A stretch of 64,000 nt of DNA from Clarkia xantiana subsp. parviflora (taxonomy: Eukaryota; Streptophyta; Magnoliopsida; Myrtales; Onagraceae), in NCBI GenBank assembly GCA_036873135.1, contig JAPTYO010000002.1:48413452-48477451 (forward strand). Reading direction: 5' to 3'. How positions within the stretch are numbered: position 1 is the stretch's first letter; the number at the start of each line of letters is the position of its first letter. Both the position numbers and the translations under genes were made by a program. Below are positions 9,811-21,461 of this stretch, in pieces. The notes beneath the pieces were generated by a model. The model worked only from the letters and a program-made list of their open reading frames with translations, did not search any database and had not been told where the DNA came from.

Positions 9811-11499
9811 AATCAAAGGAGGGTACTACCCCCTATACTTCAACAGGTGACTACCATGTCCATATATCAAAGGAGGATACCAATCCCCTTATACATCAAA
9901 TGGCTATCATGACCATATATCTCAAATGAGGGTACCATACCAATATACAATCACCATAAAGACATCTATCTAGGTTACAAAGTCCAACAACCACATGATT
10001 AGAAGTCGAAGAGACAGCCTAAGGAAAGAGCCTCCACCAAGCTTTCAAACAACTATCAATAGCCTAATCGGACATCTATCCGACCATCATAGAGTCAAGA
10101 AAAGGTTAAGGCCATTGCTTAACTCGAGGGTGGAAAAGCGGGATACACGCCCAATTAACCAACGGACATCCTCCAGCCTACCTCTCAACCAAGTAAGGAG
10201 ACTTCAAGGAAGTAGCAATCAAACACAAGGAGACCGTAACCATAGCAAACCAGGTGGAAGAAGCACATAGCAAAAATTACCCCAGGAAGATGAGCAATAA
10301 CACATCAAGTACTATTAACCCTGCCATGATGCACAACGCTAATCCATCAACGCCAACCTATCCAGGAGTACGTCCCAAAGTGCACAAAGATCAAATGCTT
10401 ACTACGGGGGCAAATAAACGTGCATGGATGATACTACTTGCTAAAGGAAGGACTATGGTGGATAAACAAACATCACAAGCACCCCTAAGGGGGGGATAAG
10501 CAAAACCATCCCAACGCTACCTTAGGTAGTCGGGGGAGGGACCAAACACCTACGACGAGCTATGTATCAACCAGTGGCATGAGCTACCAAGCGTAGTCAA
10601 TATAAGGAGTACCCCCTTATATACAACAACATGTCCACTACGGGGGCACTCATACAGTCATCAGTTACCAAGCGTAACCAACACCAGGGAAACCCCTACA
10701 TTTAAAGATATCAAATTACTCTCTACGGGATTAACGATACATACATGGACTGCCAAGCGTAGTCACCTCAAGGGTTAGCCCCCCGCGTCCGAAAAGCCAA
10801 ACACATCCACTGTCACATGGCATGAGTAAACCAAGGGCCAAGCCCCCGCATATGGAGTTGCAAGGTATGCATACCGTGGAAGTAACCTCAGCACTGAGAC
10901 ACGAAGGCAAACCTGAGTATCTAGCAATAAAACAAGGACATCTCCAAAACAAGCAGGAGAAAGACGCAAAGATGCAACGATAAAAACACCAACAAGGGAT
11001 ACCACCCTTCACAAGGGGTGGATCATCCTCTCATGCAGGAACTTGTGAAGAGATAGAAACATTAACAGCACGAGTAGAAGCCGCAACATTGGTTTTCAAA
11101 GAACGATCGGCGATAACCCGTCCGGAGACAATCATCGCTCGCTCCCCACGCTTGCTAAGGCGACCCACAACAGGAGGTTGCAATAAAAAATGTAAGACAT
11201 GACAGGAGCATGATACTAGACCTCTTCTATTTTATCTTAGTCAAGATCTGCGCGGCACAGATAGAAGGGGATCTCCTTAAAAAACAACAAAACACAGAAA
11301 CAGCGGCCGGAGGATCAACCAGAGCTTCCCTCTCTGAAGGGACATCTTCATCAACACTGTCGTTCTCCTGAAACAGGGAAAGCTGATATTGAAACCAACC
11401 AAGAAGGTAAAACTCAAAGGCTTGCATACTAAAGGAAAGACGGGAGGCGTCATTCTAACCCCCGTAGCACAAAGCTCCTCCCCCGAGACGCGGCGCACA
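9811..11499 (+). other. Non-coding interior with short repeats
   Basis: No supported gene. GCCAAGCGTAGTCA-like words recur near 10586, 10668 and 10750. A segment at 10340-10500 is duplicated at 12515-12660. Short frames on both strands carry no motif. Confidence 0.45.
10340..10500 (+). repeat. Direct duplication, copy 1 (copy 2 at 12515-12660)
   Basis: Both copies share ACGTCCCAAAGTGCACAAAG, ATCAAATGCTTACTA and the following GGGGGCAA, CGTGCATGGA and CACCCCTAAG words, about 150 bp in all with scattered differences. They flank the antisense gene remnant. Confidence 0.7.
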
Positions 11500-12379
11500 G
11501 ACTTGAAGAAAGCCGTTATGTTCCCAATATATATCAGCTTCAGAGGCTGCCTATCGGACGTGGAAAATTCGGAAAACTTGGGACGCGCATCCATCAACAG
11601 GGGGAATAAAAGGATCAAGAAACACACTGATCCTCAACGAAGAAGTAGTATTTTTCCCAATAACCACTACCATTTTCAAAGGCAAGGAAGAACTGACGTT
11701 TTCTATTCCATTTAGCATCACCCAATCCAGAGAACCCCTTATGAGACAACAAGGCGTACCAGATCACTAAGGAATAGAACTTTGACTCACCACCACGCTA
11801 GATACGATAGAAGCATCAGAAGGGATGAACGAAGTAAGCCCAGAGTTGGCGGTGGCACAACACTCTAAATCCGACCCAAGCACGGATAGCAGAGGGGGCA
11901 AGATCTAGAGGGGAAATTCGGTAACACTTGCAAAGCCCCCGAAATTATGCACAATAAGGGAAGCGAAGCCCCGCCTTAATCTGACGAATATACAACACCG
12001 CCATCCCATCCAGAGGTGGGGTAACAGAGCTGCCATTATAACAATGCGGCACGACGAAGGAGTAAAACGACCTCCCCAAAACATACAATCCTGTCGTCTT
12101 AGCACGGGAGAGAAACCCTTTCCTACTAAACAAGTTTTCACTATAGACCTCAAATAAGAACACGGGGTCACGAAGAAAAGCCATCTCATCCTCAATCATG
12201 GGCTGCAACTCGACCTTCGACTCCGAATTGGAATCAGACATCTCCAGGACGTAGTCCGGGCTCAAGTCAGGATGCGGAAGCCGCCTTCCCATAAAAAACT
12301 TCTTATGCAGATAACAAATTATGGGATCATTAGAAGCAAGGCCACCACGGGAAGCCTTAGAAGAAGAAGGCTTACTCAT
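11500..12379 (-). pseudogene. Antisense gene remnant with gypsy-type transposase-like domain
   Basis: From the ATG at 12379 on the minus strand a 144-codon frame runs to 11945 (MSKPSSSKASRGGLASNDP...). Homology then appears to go on in the same frame through stops to about 11500. Visible pieces are DGMAVLYIRQIKAGLRFPYC, then ISPLDLAPSAIRAWVGFRVL, then YWEKYYFFVED. This order fits the plant domain annotated as putative gypsy-type transposon (Pfam Transposase_28), known from antisense extra ORFs of Tat elements. Its function is unknown. It lies antisense to the element between the repeats and the 3' LTR, the usual place. The domain call is from memory and was not searched. Confidence 0.6.
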
Positions 12380-12514
12380 TTTGAAGGGGAAGTGAAATGA
12401 CGCTCCTTAGCCCGGGAAAAAGCTCCAAAGGCACATCTGGCAATAGAAAGAAAAAACAACGGTCCGTCAGAAATTACCAACTCCACCTCAAGGTACCCTA
12501 CAAATCCATCAAGA

Positions 12515-12660
12515 CCAACCTACCCAAGGGTACGTCCCAAAGTGCACAAAGATCAAATGCTTACTATGGGGGCAAAAGACACGTGCATGGACGATACTAC
12601 TTGTCAAAGGGGGGACTATGATGAACAAAGCACGGAAAACACCCCTAAGTGGGGAGACAA
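12515..12660 (+). repeat. Direct duplication, copy 2
   Basis: Second copy of the segment at 10340-10500, upstream of the antisense gene start. Confidence 0.7.
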
Positions 12661-13097
12661 ATAAAATCACATCAACACTACCTAAGGTAATGAAGGGTGG
12701 GACTAAACATCCTCCATAAGGGCATGTATCAACTATAAAAGCAAGGGATGACCTAGACAAAGCACTAAGGCACCCAAACAACAAGCAACTACCAAGTTCC
12801 TAAGGGGGAAACACCTATATCAAACATTCACCTCAGAGATGCTCCAAAAAGCTCCAATAAAGGGAGACACGAACAAAATGACACGATCCTAAGGCTAAGT
12901 GAAATGGGACTAAGGCCCATATTTCATACTTACAATCATTTACATCATTCATATACTTACTTGGACTAACACCCACATCCATGTTGACTAACACTCACAT
13001 GTTATATGAACATCCTTCCAACAGGGTTCGCCTATAGCCTCTCCTATGTAGAGTTGTGTCAAGCTCTTCTATAAGGAACTCCAATGAAACGGAGACT
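12661..13097 (+). other. Non-coding, between duplication and foldback
   Basis: I see no gene or repeat here. It could contain the promoter of the antisense gene, but no clear TATA box is visible on the minus strand. Confidence 0.3.
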
Positions 13098-13106
13098 CAA
13101 ATTAAA

Positions 13107-13936
13107 GGGTTAAAGGTCCTTTTGGTACCACATGTTTGCAAAAATTACACTGTTCATACCACTAGTATTTTTTCGTACCGAATTGGTACCATATGTTTCC
13201 AAACCTTACTGTTTTGGTACCTCTGTTAGGGTTCTGTCAAAAACAGCCGTTAAATGGCATGTGCCATGCACGTGACCAGCCCAAAACTTTCAATTTTGTT
13301 ACAATTTAGTCCATCTAATACATCCCTAACTTTTATTTTGTTCAATTTAGTCCTAAAACTTCAAAACCAAACCATTTTCCCAAATTGACCTAGCCGGACC
13401 TAGCCATGGACTAGGTCCGACCCTGGGTCATGGTCGCAGGATCCAGGCGACCCCGACCCAGGGTCGGACCTAGCCCTATGCTAGGTCCGGCTAGGCCAAT
13501 TGGGACCTAGCCCCAATTTAACTCAATTGGGGATAGGTCCCAATTGACCTAGCCGGACCTAGCCTAGGGCTAGGTCCGACCCTGGGTCGGGGTCGCTTGG
13601 GTCCGGCGACCATGACCCAGGGTCGGACCTAGCCCATGGCTAGGTCCGGCTAGGTCAATTTGGGGAAATTGTTTGATTTTGAAGTTTTAGGACTAAATTG
13701 AACAAAATAAAAGTTAGGGATGTATTAGATGGATTAAATTGTAACAAAATTGAAAGTTTTGGGCTGGTCACGTGCATGGCACATGCCATTTAACGGCTGT
13801 TTTTGACGGAACCCTAATGGAGGTACCAAAACAGTAAGGTTTGGAAACATATGGTACCAATTCGGTACGAAAAAATACTAGTGGTATGAACAGTGTAATT
13901 TTTGCAAACATGTGGTACCAAAATGAACTTTAACCC
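13107..13936. mobile_element. MULE-like foldback element 1 (830 bp)
   Basis: The ends GGGTTAAAGGTCCTTTTGG and the complement of CTTTAACCC are the tips of inverted arms of about 330 bp, nearly perfect by eye. The centre is made of CTAGGTCCG/CGGACCTAG inverted words. Flanks are CAAATTAAA at 13098-13106 and 13937-13945. A 9-bp target-site duplication is typical of Mutator-like transposons. There is no coding capacity, so it is a non-autonomous foldback. The same family recurs at 16666. Confidence 0.9.
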
Positions 13937-13945
13937 CAAATTAAA

Positions 13946-14351
13946 GGACTCAGTTCTAAGGCAAAGTGAAACGAGACCAAGGCTCGTAACTCTTACCCTT
14001 ATACAATATCTACACATGGCATAAATTTTCTTAAATCAACAATAGCATTTTGTGTATCCATCTTTCTTGAACAGGGGGCAAGGAAAATTACAACGTTCCT
14101 CTAGCATCCAAAGATGGCCGGGACCGTCATAAAGCTTCCTTGAACAGGAGGCAAGGAAAATTACAACGTTCCTCGAGCATCCAAAGAAGGACAGGACCGT
14201 CTTAAATATTCTTTAAACAAGGAGCAAGGAAAATCGTGACATTCCTCGAGCACTCGATAAAGGCCATGATCATCATGAAGGTACATTTCGCAACCCGCTT
14301 GGGGGATATTCCACAAAAATAGAGTCAAGTAAAGGTTAAACCATTTCTTGG
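13946..14351 (+). other. Non-coding 3' end of the pol-less element
   Basis: It contains two diverged copies of a segment with GGCAAGGAAAATTACAACGT (near 14087 and 14152) and a third weaker copy near 14225, a tandem repeat of about 65 bp. No gene. Confidence 0.5.
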
Positions 14352-14363
14352 CTCAGGGGAAAA
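14352..14363 (+). other. Polypurine tract
   Basis: CTCAGGGGAAAA lies directly before the 3' LTR. G has CTCAGGGGGCAAG in the same position, a sign that the two families are related. Confidence 0.7.
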
Positions 14364-15258
14364 TGTTGGATATACGCCCAGTCTATTATAAATTGGACCA
14401 GATAAATGGGCCATAACCGAATATAATTCGAAACTTGGAAAACGGACACCCGAGGCCCAACACTTAGGCTCAAGAACGACACGGGTGGCGAAGCCCACCC
14501 AGAAGGCCCCGATGGAAAAATTCCCTCGGGGAGGCGACCCGAGCAGGGCCATCTCGCTCGGGTTACCCGAGCGAGGCCATCCCGCTCAGGTTACCCGAGC
14601 GAGTTTCGGGTTTTAGGGACCCGATCGAGACCTTGGGGATACCCGTCCGGGTATCCCCCCCCTTCATTCGGACGAGTTCCCTTGCCCGGACTTCTACTCC
14701 CGGACGATATTTCGCCTGGGCTCGCCCTTGGTGGCCATTCCCACACACTAAAACAGATTATGTTCACCTACGGTCGGACCGAGGTCAAGTGCACCATATT
14801 TACGGTTAAGGCCAACTTATATTATGAAACTGCCACAGCCAGACTAGGAAATCACTGGAACCAGGGCGGTCCAATAGGAACTCTATAAATAGAGACCTCC
14901 TCCCTCTTTTGATATGTTGGATGAATGAATCTCTCACTCTCTCTCTAAGCTCACTCCCTATCTTTATAGCATGTACTCATTTTAGCATCAGAGAGGGTAT
15001 ACCGAGCACCCCCCCCCCCTTTGGTATCGGTATCGCCCCTTTTGCAGGTATCAAGAGGAGAAGGAAGAGCGGAGGTCCAAGGCAAGAAGGCACTCAGGAC
15101 ATCGTATGCGAACAATGGGCTTACCAGGAACCCCCTCCCCGGTGCGCATCTACAAGTACATGAGAAGAAGAAGCCCACGGAGCGGGCATACAAGAAGGAG
15201 AAGCCCGGGAAGGAGAGAACAGAAGGAGAATCCCACGAAGTAAACTCGTGTGCAAACA
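14364..15258 (+). repeat. 3' LTR of the pol-less element (895 bp)
   Basis: Starts TGTTGGATATACGCCC and ends GTGCAAACA, followed by the second ATCCA. It differs from the 5' LTR by many substitutions and small indels, including the length of the C run near 15007. Confidence 0.93.
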
Positions 15259-15263
15259 ATCCA
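15259..15263. repeat. Target-site duplication ATCCA (right)
   Basis: Matches 5274-5278. Confidence 0.95.
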
Positions 15264-15837
15264 TAAGTTGTTGAAAAGGTTCAGACTACACGATGCCAAA
15301 CCCATGGATACGCCAGTTGTGTTCGGGTGCGCGTTATTGAAACGTGACGGCCCGAAAAACCTGGCAGAGCGTGAACGGATGAAAAGTGCATAATACTTAA
15401 GTATGGTTGGCAGCTTAATGTATGCCATGCAATGCACTCGTCAAGACATCTGTTATGTTGTGGGCCTAGTAGCACGATTCCATTCAGATCATGGCACTCA
15501 ACATCTAAATGCCGTGAAACAAATATTTCGATACCTGAAAGGTACTGCCGACTACGCACTGTGCTATGAGGGTGGGAAATTAGAATTGACTGGGTTCAGT
15601 GACGCCGACCACGGTGGCGATCCGGATGATCGTAAGTCCACCTAAGGAGGAGTGTTTCTCCTTGCTATTACCGCCATTTCATGGATGAGCAAGAAGCAAT
15701 CCAGTGTCGCGGTGTCAACGATGGAATCCGAATTCGTGGACCTATCTAAGAATACACAAGAAGCGGTCTGGTTTAATAAACTCTTAACTGCATTGCTTGG
15801 CGTCGAGGACGTGAGAAAACCTGTGTAGGTATACTCT
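15264..15837 (+). pseudogene. RT-RNase H of copia A, middle part
   Basis: Continues the frame interrupted at 5278 (KLLKRFRLHDAKP). It shows YLSMVGSLMYAMQCTR, YLKGTADYALCYEGG and the RNase H blocks GFSDADHGGD and [12 protein letters not shown]. Stops lie in KSA*YLS, after DDRKST and near KPV*VYS. It is cut at 15837 by copia B and resumes at 55473. Confidence 0.88.
15833..15837. repeat. Target-site duplication ACTCT (left)
   Basis: ACTCT precedes the copia B LTR end and recurs at 55468-55472, almost 40 kb away. Joining the flanks restores the RNase H segment [14 protein letters not shown]. Confidence 0.9.
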
Positions 15838-16322
15838 TGTTAGATTACGGGGAGTCATCACTACGGATACATAAACAAGGTACATGCTAGTAAACCTCTG
15901 CAGCGGAAGTTTCACACCTGTGCAGCGGAAGTTTCACACCTACCTTGGCACGGGGACAGATCTCTGGAGAGTTTGCTCGAAGGGAATTTGGCACATCCTT
16001 GATGAGGGATATGGTTCGGCCGAACTAGGGTTTATGGGGGGAGGGTTTTTCTAAAACACTCTAATGAGGGAGTTGTGATTAACCATAAAAGTCCTCTGAC
16101 ACCTCTTATTTATAGGAGGAGTAAAGTGGACAAAAGACCACTTTACCCCACCTAGGGTTTCGGTCGGCCTATGTATTTGGGGAGGCCCAATTTTGGGCCT
16201 CCCATGTCAATTGGGATTTGGGTCCAGCCTAATTACCCTAATGTGGCATTTACACAAGTTCATTAGGTAAACTATACATATTATGGGCTACCAATTACGG
16301 CGCCCATCACCATATGCTTACA
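15838..16322 (-). repeat. 3' LTR of copia B (485 bp, internally deleted)
   Basis: On the minus strand it starts TGTAAGCATATGG at 16322 and ends CCGTAATCTAACA at 15838. It is about 115 bp shorter than a full family LTR. The missing interval is near 15900, where GCAGCGGAAGTTTCACACCT is present twice in tandem. The TATA region is at 16105-16117. Confidence 0.9.
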
Positions 16323-16665
16323 GCTGCCACTCGCCGGAATGGGAGGGTGCCTGTTAATGTATTGTTGTCCAAATCTGCATCAACATTTCTCTCCTTTGAT
16401 CTGCTCCTTGCTTCTGAATAGTTCATACGAGGTTTTCCGTACGACCTGCGGATACGACGGGCATCGTGCTACTCATCTGTTAGGAGTATTCTAGCGCCCG
16501 CGAAACATTTATATATTGTACCACGTTGTATCCTAGGTCAATTATTTATTCTCCATTTGCCTAGTTTCCACATAGGAACACTTCTCCAAGGCATCCGTAC
16601 AAGTATTCACAACCTTCAACTAATATTCGGTTAGTGGCCACCTATTGAATACAAGTTTCGAGGAA

Positions 16666-17272
16666 GGGTTAAAGGTACTTTTTATACCACATGTTTGACC
16701 GAATGTGGCTTTTAGTACTGGATGTTTAGTTTTGTATACTTTTGGTACCAAACGTTTGAAAAAATGGAGTTTTTGGTACATCCGTTAGATGACCGTTAGT
16801 TTTGGCTGTTAAATGACATGTGCAAATCACGTGATCGACTCTAAACTTTTAATTTTGTTCAATTTAGTCCCTCAAATATATTGCTAACTTTTATTTTGTT
16901 TAACTTAGTCATAACACTTCAAAATCGAACCCAACTAAACCAATCGAATTCAATTGACATAGCCCCATTTGGGTCAAATTTACCCAATTGGGATAGGTCC
17001 CAATTGGGTTCAATTTTGAAGCTTTCGGACTAAATTAAACAAAATAAAAGTTATGAATATATTTGAGGGACTAAATTGAACAAAATTAAAAGTTTAGAGT
17101 CGATCACGTGACTTGCACATGTCATTTAACGACCAAAACTAACGGTCAACTAACGGATGTACCAAAAGCCACATTTTTTCAAACATTTGGTACCAAAAGT
17201 ATACAAAACTAAACATCCAGTACTAAAAGCCACATTCAGTCAAACATGTGGTATAAAAATTACATTTAACCC
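16666..17272. mobile_element. MULE-like foldback element 2 (607 bp)
   Basis: The ends GGGTTAAAGGTACTTTTT and the complement of ATTTAACCC are tips of long inverted arms meeting near CAATTGGGATAGGTCCCAAT. Flanks are TTCGAGGAA at 16657-16665 and 17273-17281, a perfect 9-bp duplication. Arm sequence (for example CACGTGATCGACTC, TTCAATTTAGTCC) places it in the same family as the element at 13107, with a different centre. No coding capacity. Confidence 0.9.
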
Positions 17273-17281
17273 TTCGAGGAA

Positions 17282-17700
17282 TTACATGTGAAATTGACCA
17301 TCCCCATCGCTCATATCCTTAGTCAGACCCAACCAGTTTTCAAAGACGTGGTCACTGGGCCTTTTTGTTCAGCACTACGCTCGTACGCCGGGAAGCGAGC
17401 ATTGAGCCTGACCTTAGATATGAGTTATAATTCCGTGAGGATACTTTAGGTGCCTCTTCATAAGGCTCCTGGGATCAATCACACGCTCGAGGTGAAGAAG
17501 ATTGCGCCCGCCAGAATCACGAGGATTCCTTCCTAGCACAACCGAGCTGTGACCCCGTGCTCGAACTTGGCACGCGTAGTATGAAGCACGTGTTGATAGC
17601 ATACCTGAACCTTTTGGGTTGACATGAAAGGGATATGTCAATCATGCTATCACAGATTCTCATCTGGCCCAGAATGTGGTTAAATGACGAACGAAGTTCA
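17282..17700 (+). pseudogene. Antisense ORF remnant in copia B 3' UTR
   Basis: The plus strand (antisense to copia B) reads VKLTIPIAHILSQTQPV, then CSALRSYAGKRALSLTL, then VPLHKAPGINHTLEVKK. These match the antisense ORFs of copia C (35866-36300) and E (62556-63173). Several stops break it here. Function unknown; no domain recognised. Confidence 0.5.
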
Positions 17701-18036
17701 TCACGGCGATACGCAAAACGAAGATCGCGCCGAGTTACTTCGAAACTAGATAATCATCTTGCTTAATCAGGTTTATCCCCCTGAATCTTAGCCAGTCTTG
17801 CTTGGTGGAGGCCTCCTTCCACCGCAAGACGACCGTACTTGTGTGACTAGGTAAGGCCCACTTTTTGACATAGTTTGGCAGAGGATTGCGTGTTCCTATG
17901 AATTAGTTTATAGACCTTAAATTTGATGTAATCAAAACATTATGACGTCGATTGATCATAAACTCAGTTGCAATTCTTTCGCTTATAAATTGTAACATTC
18001 TAACATCAAAATGCTATCACAGATACATTCCATTTC

Positions 18037-18755
18037 TCGACCCTACGCAATCCAAGCAATTTTAAATGTTTTTCGAATATGTCCCAGCGTAGTGGTTTAG
18101 TTAATGGGTCCGTTACCAAGTTATTGGTGGAAAAGTATTTCATAGTGATTATATTGTCTACTATTATTAAAATTTAGCATGAAATTATTTCATATCAATG
18201 TGTTTGGTCCTACTATGGTACTTCAGATTATTAACTGCCGCAATGGCTGCTTGACTGTCAGAGAAGACCTTCACAGGTTTATTCTTGACATCGCCACCAA
18301 GCAGCGCAGTTAGAATCCTTTTAAGCCACACCGCTTTCTATGCATTCTTAGAGAGAGCTACAAATTTTGATTCCATCGTAGACAGCACGACTCATATTTG
18401 CTTCTTGCTCGTCCATAAAATGGCGGCATTAGCAAGGAGGAGTGCTCTCCTGTGGTGGACTTACGATCATCCGGATCGCCACCTCGGTCGGCGTCAATGT
18501 AATCGGTCAATTCTAACTTCCTGCCCTCATAGCACGGTTCGTAGTCGGTAGTACCTTTTCAGATAACGAGCTATTCGTTTTACAGTCTTTAAATGTTGAT
18601 GGCCACAACCTGATTGGAAACGTGCTACTAGCTAGGCCTACGGTGTAATAGATATCCGGACGGGTGCATTGCATGGCGTAGAACAAACTACCGACCATGC
18701 TAAAAAATCATGCACCCTTTATCTATTTAATCTCTGCCAGGTTCTTGGGGCCGTC
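18037..18755 (-). pseudogene. End of RT-RNase H of copia B
   Basis: The minus strand encodes the C-terminal RT and RNase H, homologous to 34800-35518: the DGPKNLAE segment, MVGSLFYAMQCTRPDIYY, the SDADRGGD-like RNase H block, and the [10 protein letters not shown] block. Multiple stops and frameshifts. It ends at 18755 where copia C is inserted; the RT part upstream is deleted. Confidence 0.8.
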
Positions 18756-19354
18756 TGTAAGCATATGGTGATGGGCGCCATAATTGGTAGCCCATAATAT
18801 TTATAGTTTACCTAATGAACTTGGGTAAATGTCACATTAGGGTAATTGGGCTAGAACCAAACCCCAATTGACATGGGAGGCCCAAAATTGGGCCTCCCCA
18901 ATACATAGGCTGGCCGAAACATTAGTAAGGGGTAAAGTGGACTTTTGTCCAGTTTACTCCTCTTATAAATAAGAGGTGTTAGGGAATATTTAGGGTTAAT
19001 CATAGTTCCCTCACAAGAGTGTTTTAGAGACAAAAACACTCCTCCCACACATCAGGTTCGGCCTTACCATTCCCTACACCAAGGGTGTGCCAAATTGCTT
19101 TCGAGCAATTCTCCGAAGATCCGTCCCTGTGTCAATAATTGATCTGAGAATTTGCTGTGGAGCTGCACCACGTAGGGCTTCTCTAACAAGAACCTCTACG
19201 GGTCCCGACAGAGGATCGAGAACTCTCTCGTTCGAAGGATCTTGGACTACGGTAAATGTTGAGGTATGTATAACTCTTCCGCTGCGTAATTTCGATTACA
19301 TGCACGTACCATGTTTTTAGTGTTTCCGTAGTGATTACTCCCCATAATCTAACA
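18756..19354 (+). repeat. 5' LTR of copia C (599 bp)
   Basis: Starts TGTAAGCATATGGTGATGG and ends CCATAATCTAACA, one base before the primer site. TATAAATA at 18964-18971. This is the best full-length LTR of the family after copia E. Confidence 0.95.
18964..18971 (+). promoter_or_regulatory. TATA box in copia C LTR
   Basis: TATAAATA in CCTCTTATAAATAAGAGG; conserved in E (56212-56219) and, on the minus strand, in B. Confidence 0.7.
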
Positions 19355-19355
19355 G

Positions 19356-19367
19356 TGGTATCAGAGC
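19356..19367 (+). other. Primer-binding site of copia C
   Basis: TGGTATCAGAGC, initiator-Met type, one base inside the LTR. Confidence 0.92.
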
Positions 19368-19913
19368 CTGTGTTAGGAGTTCATGATTTTGATAATTTGG
19401 TGTTCTTGAAAATATAAATTTTGGACCGAAATTTTTTTAAAAAGAAAATTTAAAATTTTCGGATTTTTAAATTTAAGGTGGTCTGAAATTTTCATGATGT
19501 TCTTGGTTTATTTGATGTACATGATCTTCAAGATATGGTGATATTTATCAAAATCAAACTTTGGATTGTAGATCTTATTAAAATTTGACAACTAGTTCCT
19601 AATTTGGTATTTGTGCCGAACCCTAAGATGAATTACAAGGTAAATTTTTTAAATTTCTTAGGCATCAAGTTACAAGTTTCGGCCGAACCACCTAGGGATA
19701 TTGTTTACCATATTTTAATTTTTAATTAAGGTAACAATATATCTATAATTAGGACCATTAGGATAGATTCACATTAAAATATATAGAAATATATAACTAT
19801 CAACATATCTAGATATTTAAATAGGGTTAAAGATATTATTGATAGATTTAGTTACCTAAAACATTGAGAAAATATATTGTCAGTTATTTGTTTCCCTATT
19901 AAAGATATTGACA

Positions 19914-19973
<60 letters not shown>

Positions 19974-20072
19974 GTGCCGAAATTTACATATATTTATATA
20001 TATTGTTGATTGATTTAATCTTAAAGATAGAATTTTAGCAATAAATATATATATATGTTTATGTGTGTGACG

Positions 20073-20112
<40 letters not shown>

Positions 20113-21461
20113 AATTATTCTATATAATTAATGTTACTTGGTGGCTAAGTTTAATATTTTTAATGGATTTAAAGCCCTACTTAGGACACAAGTTTTCGGC
20201 CCAACCTTTAAAATTTTAATTATTGGGCCGGTCCAATATGTTAAACCGGGACAAAATTAAACCGAATCGGATTTTCTCAATCGGTTCGACCTATTCAGGT
20301 TGGTTCGGACCGGGGTAATTAAGTGGATCTTACCGAACCGGTTTTGAATATTGAACCGAACTGAATCCTATTTTCTTGGACCGATTCGGACCGAACCAGA
20401 TTTTTTAAATTAAAAAAGTCGGACCAGACCGAACCGGATTTTTGGACCGGACCGAACTGGATTTTCTGAACCGGACCAAAACGGACTGAAATTGACTGAA
20501 CAGAACAATATTTTCCAAACCGAATTCAAGTCAATTATAATAGGGAGGTCAAGTTTTAAAATCCAAATGTTTTCGAACCTCGAAATGGACTACACAGTGC
20601 TCATAGGGTTGCTAACCTTTATGCCTTGTTTCGATTATGGGGATGGATCTCGGAGATACATGTGTTTGGACCGGTTAAATTAGTGGGCTGAATTGCAATT
20701 GTTTATTATTCAATATATATATTTATGCATGGTTAGAACTGTTGTCTTGACTAAGTCAAGCTAGCTGGATATTACATGTTGTGGACGGAGCCCTGGTTAA
20801 ATATATGGTTTGCGCACTAGAATAGACATGCTGTGATGGTTGAAAATGCATAGGATTCATGTTTAGAAGCTCGCGTGATTGAATATAAGCATGAATTGCA
20901 AATGAGCCCCTAATGTTTAAAATTATTTTAAAACTGAAAACCAGTCGCCAAATATGTATGATTGATGTGCATGTTACATGTTTGACACGTATGCTAGAAT
21001 GTTAAGGATGTAGTTGCGTTTGATAATTTACTTAGAAGTAGAATTATAAATGCAAGCATGACGTGTAAGCATGTATGTTGTATGTATGATGAATGTTACT
21101 AGCATATGATAATTTGCATGGATTGTAGAATTGTGTATGCATTAGTGAATTCATCATAATGATTTTTCTAAAACAAAAAGGGCCTTGGGAAAGCCCAAAT
21201 CAGGTATGCTTATTTTAAAATTCCCGTTGCGGTAATTTGCGATTTAAACCATTTTTAACAGACTGATCTATTGGATAGAAGACGACAATAGTGTGAACTC
21301 TTTCACACCCATCTTCCATTGGTTTACTGGTGGTCGGTTGGTTTAGATGACTAAGGAATCACTATCTGTCGGACTCTATCTTAATAGATATTTGATGTAT
21401 GCAATTATTTCTCAAAATGTTTTTGTCTCCCTGATTTTGCTTAATCATCGATGTGTTAGCC
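19368..21461 (+). other. 2.1 kb untranslated leader of copia C
   Basis: No gene. Contains TA microsatellites (19917-19968 and 20077-20108) and, at 20220-20480, a low-complexity stretch of GGTTCGG/ACCGGAC words. Copia B (38822-40637) and E (56613-58470) have the same parts in the same order. It ends with a conserved segment TTTCTCAAAATGTT...GATGTGTTAG just before gag. Confidence 0.75.
19917..19968. repeat. TA microsatellite
   Basis: Uninterrupted TA run in the leader; equivalents are at 40277-40331 (copia B) and near 57173-57235 (copia E). Its length is prone to error in assembly. Confidence 0.8.

Larger units (their letters stand above)
5279..15258 (+). mobile_element. Pol-less Tat-like LTR element (LARD type), 9,980 bp
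   Basis: It has complete LTRs, a primer site, a polypurine tract and a 5-bp target-site duplication, so it is a true retrotransposon insertion. The 8.2 kb interior shows no gag, protease, RT, RNase H or integrase. It holds several tandem-repeat arrays and a decayed antisense gene with the plant gypsy-type transposase-like domain. The LTRs differ visibly, about one position in ten over the first 60 bases, so the insertion is old. It must have used proteins of another element; Tat elements such as D or G are the likely kind. Confidence 0.9.
16323..18036 (-). other. 3' UTR of copia B, with foldback insertion
   Basis: Homologous to the 3' UTR of copia C (35519-36648) and E (62307-63423), sharing CTCATCTGTTAGGAGT and CGACGGGCATCGTGCTACTC. 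The plus strand at about 17280-17700 retains the antisense ORF of this family, with stops. The foldback at 16666-17272 sits inside. Confidence 0.75.
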
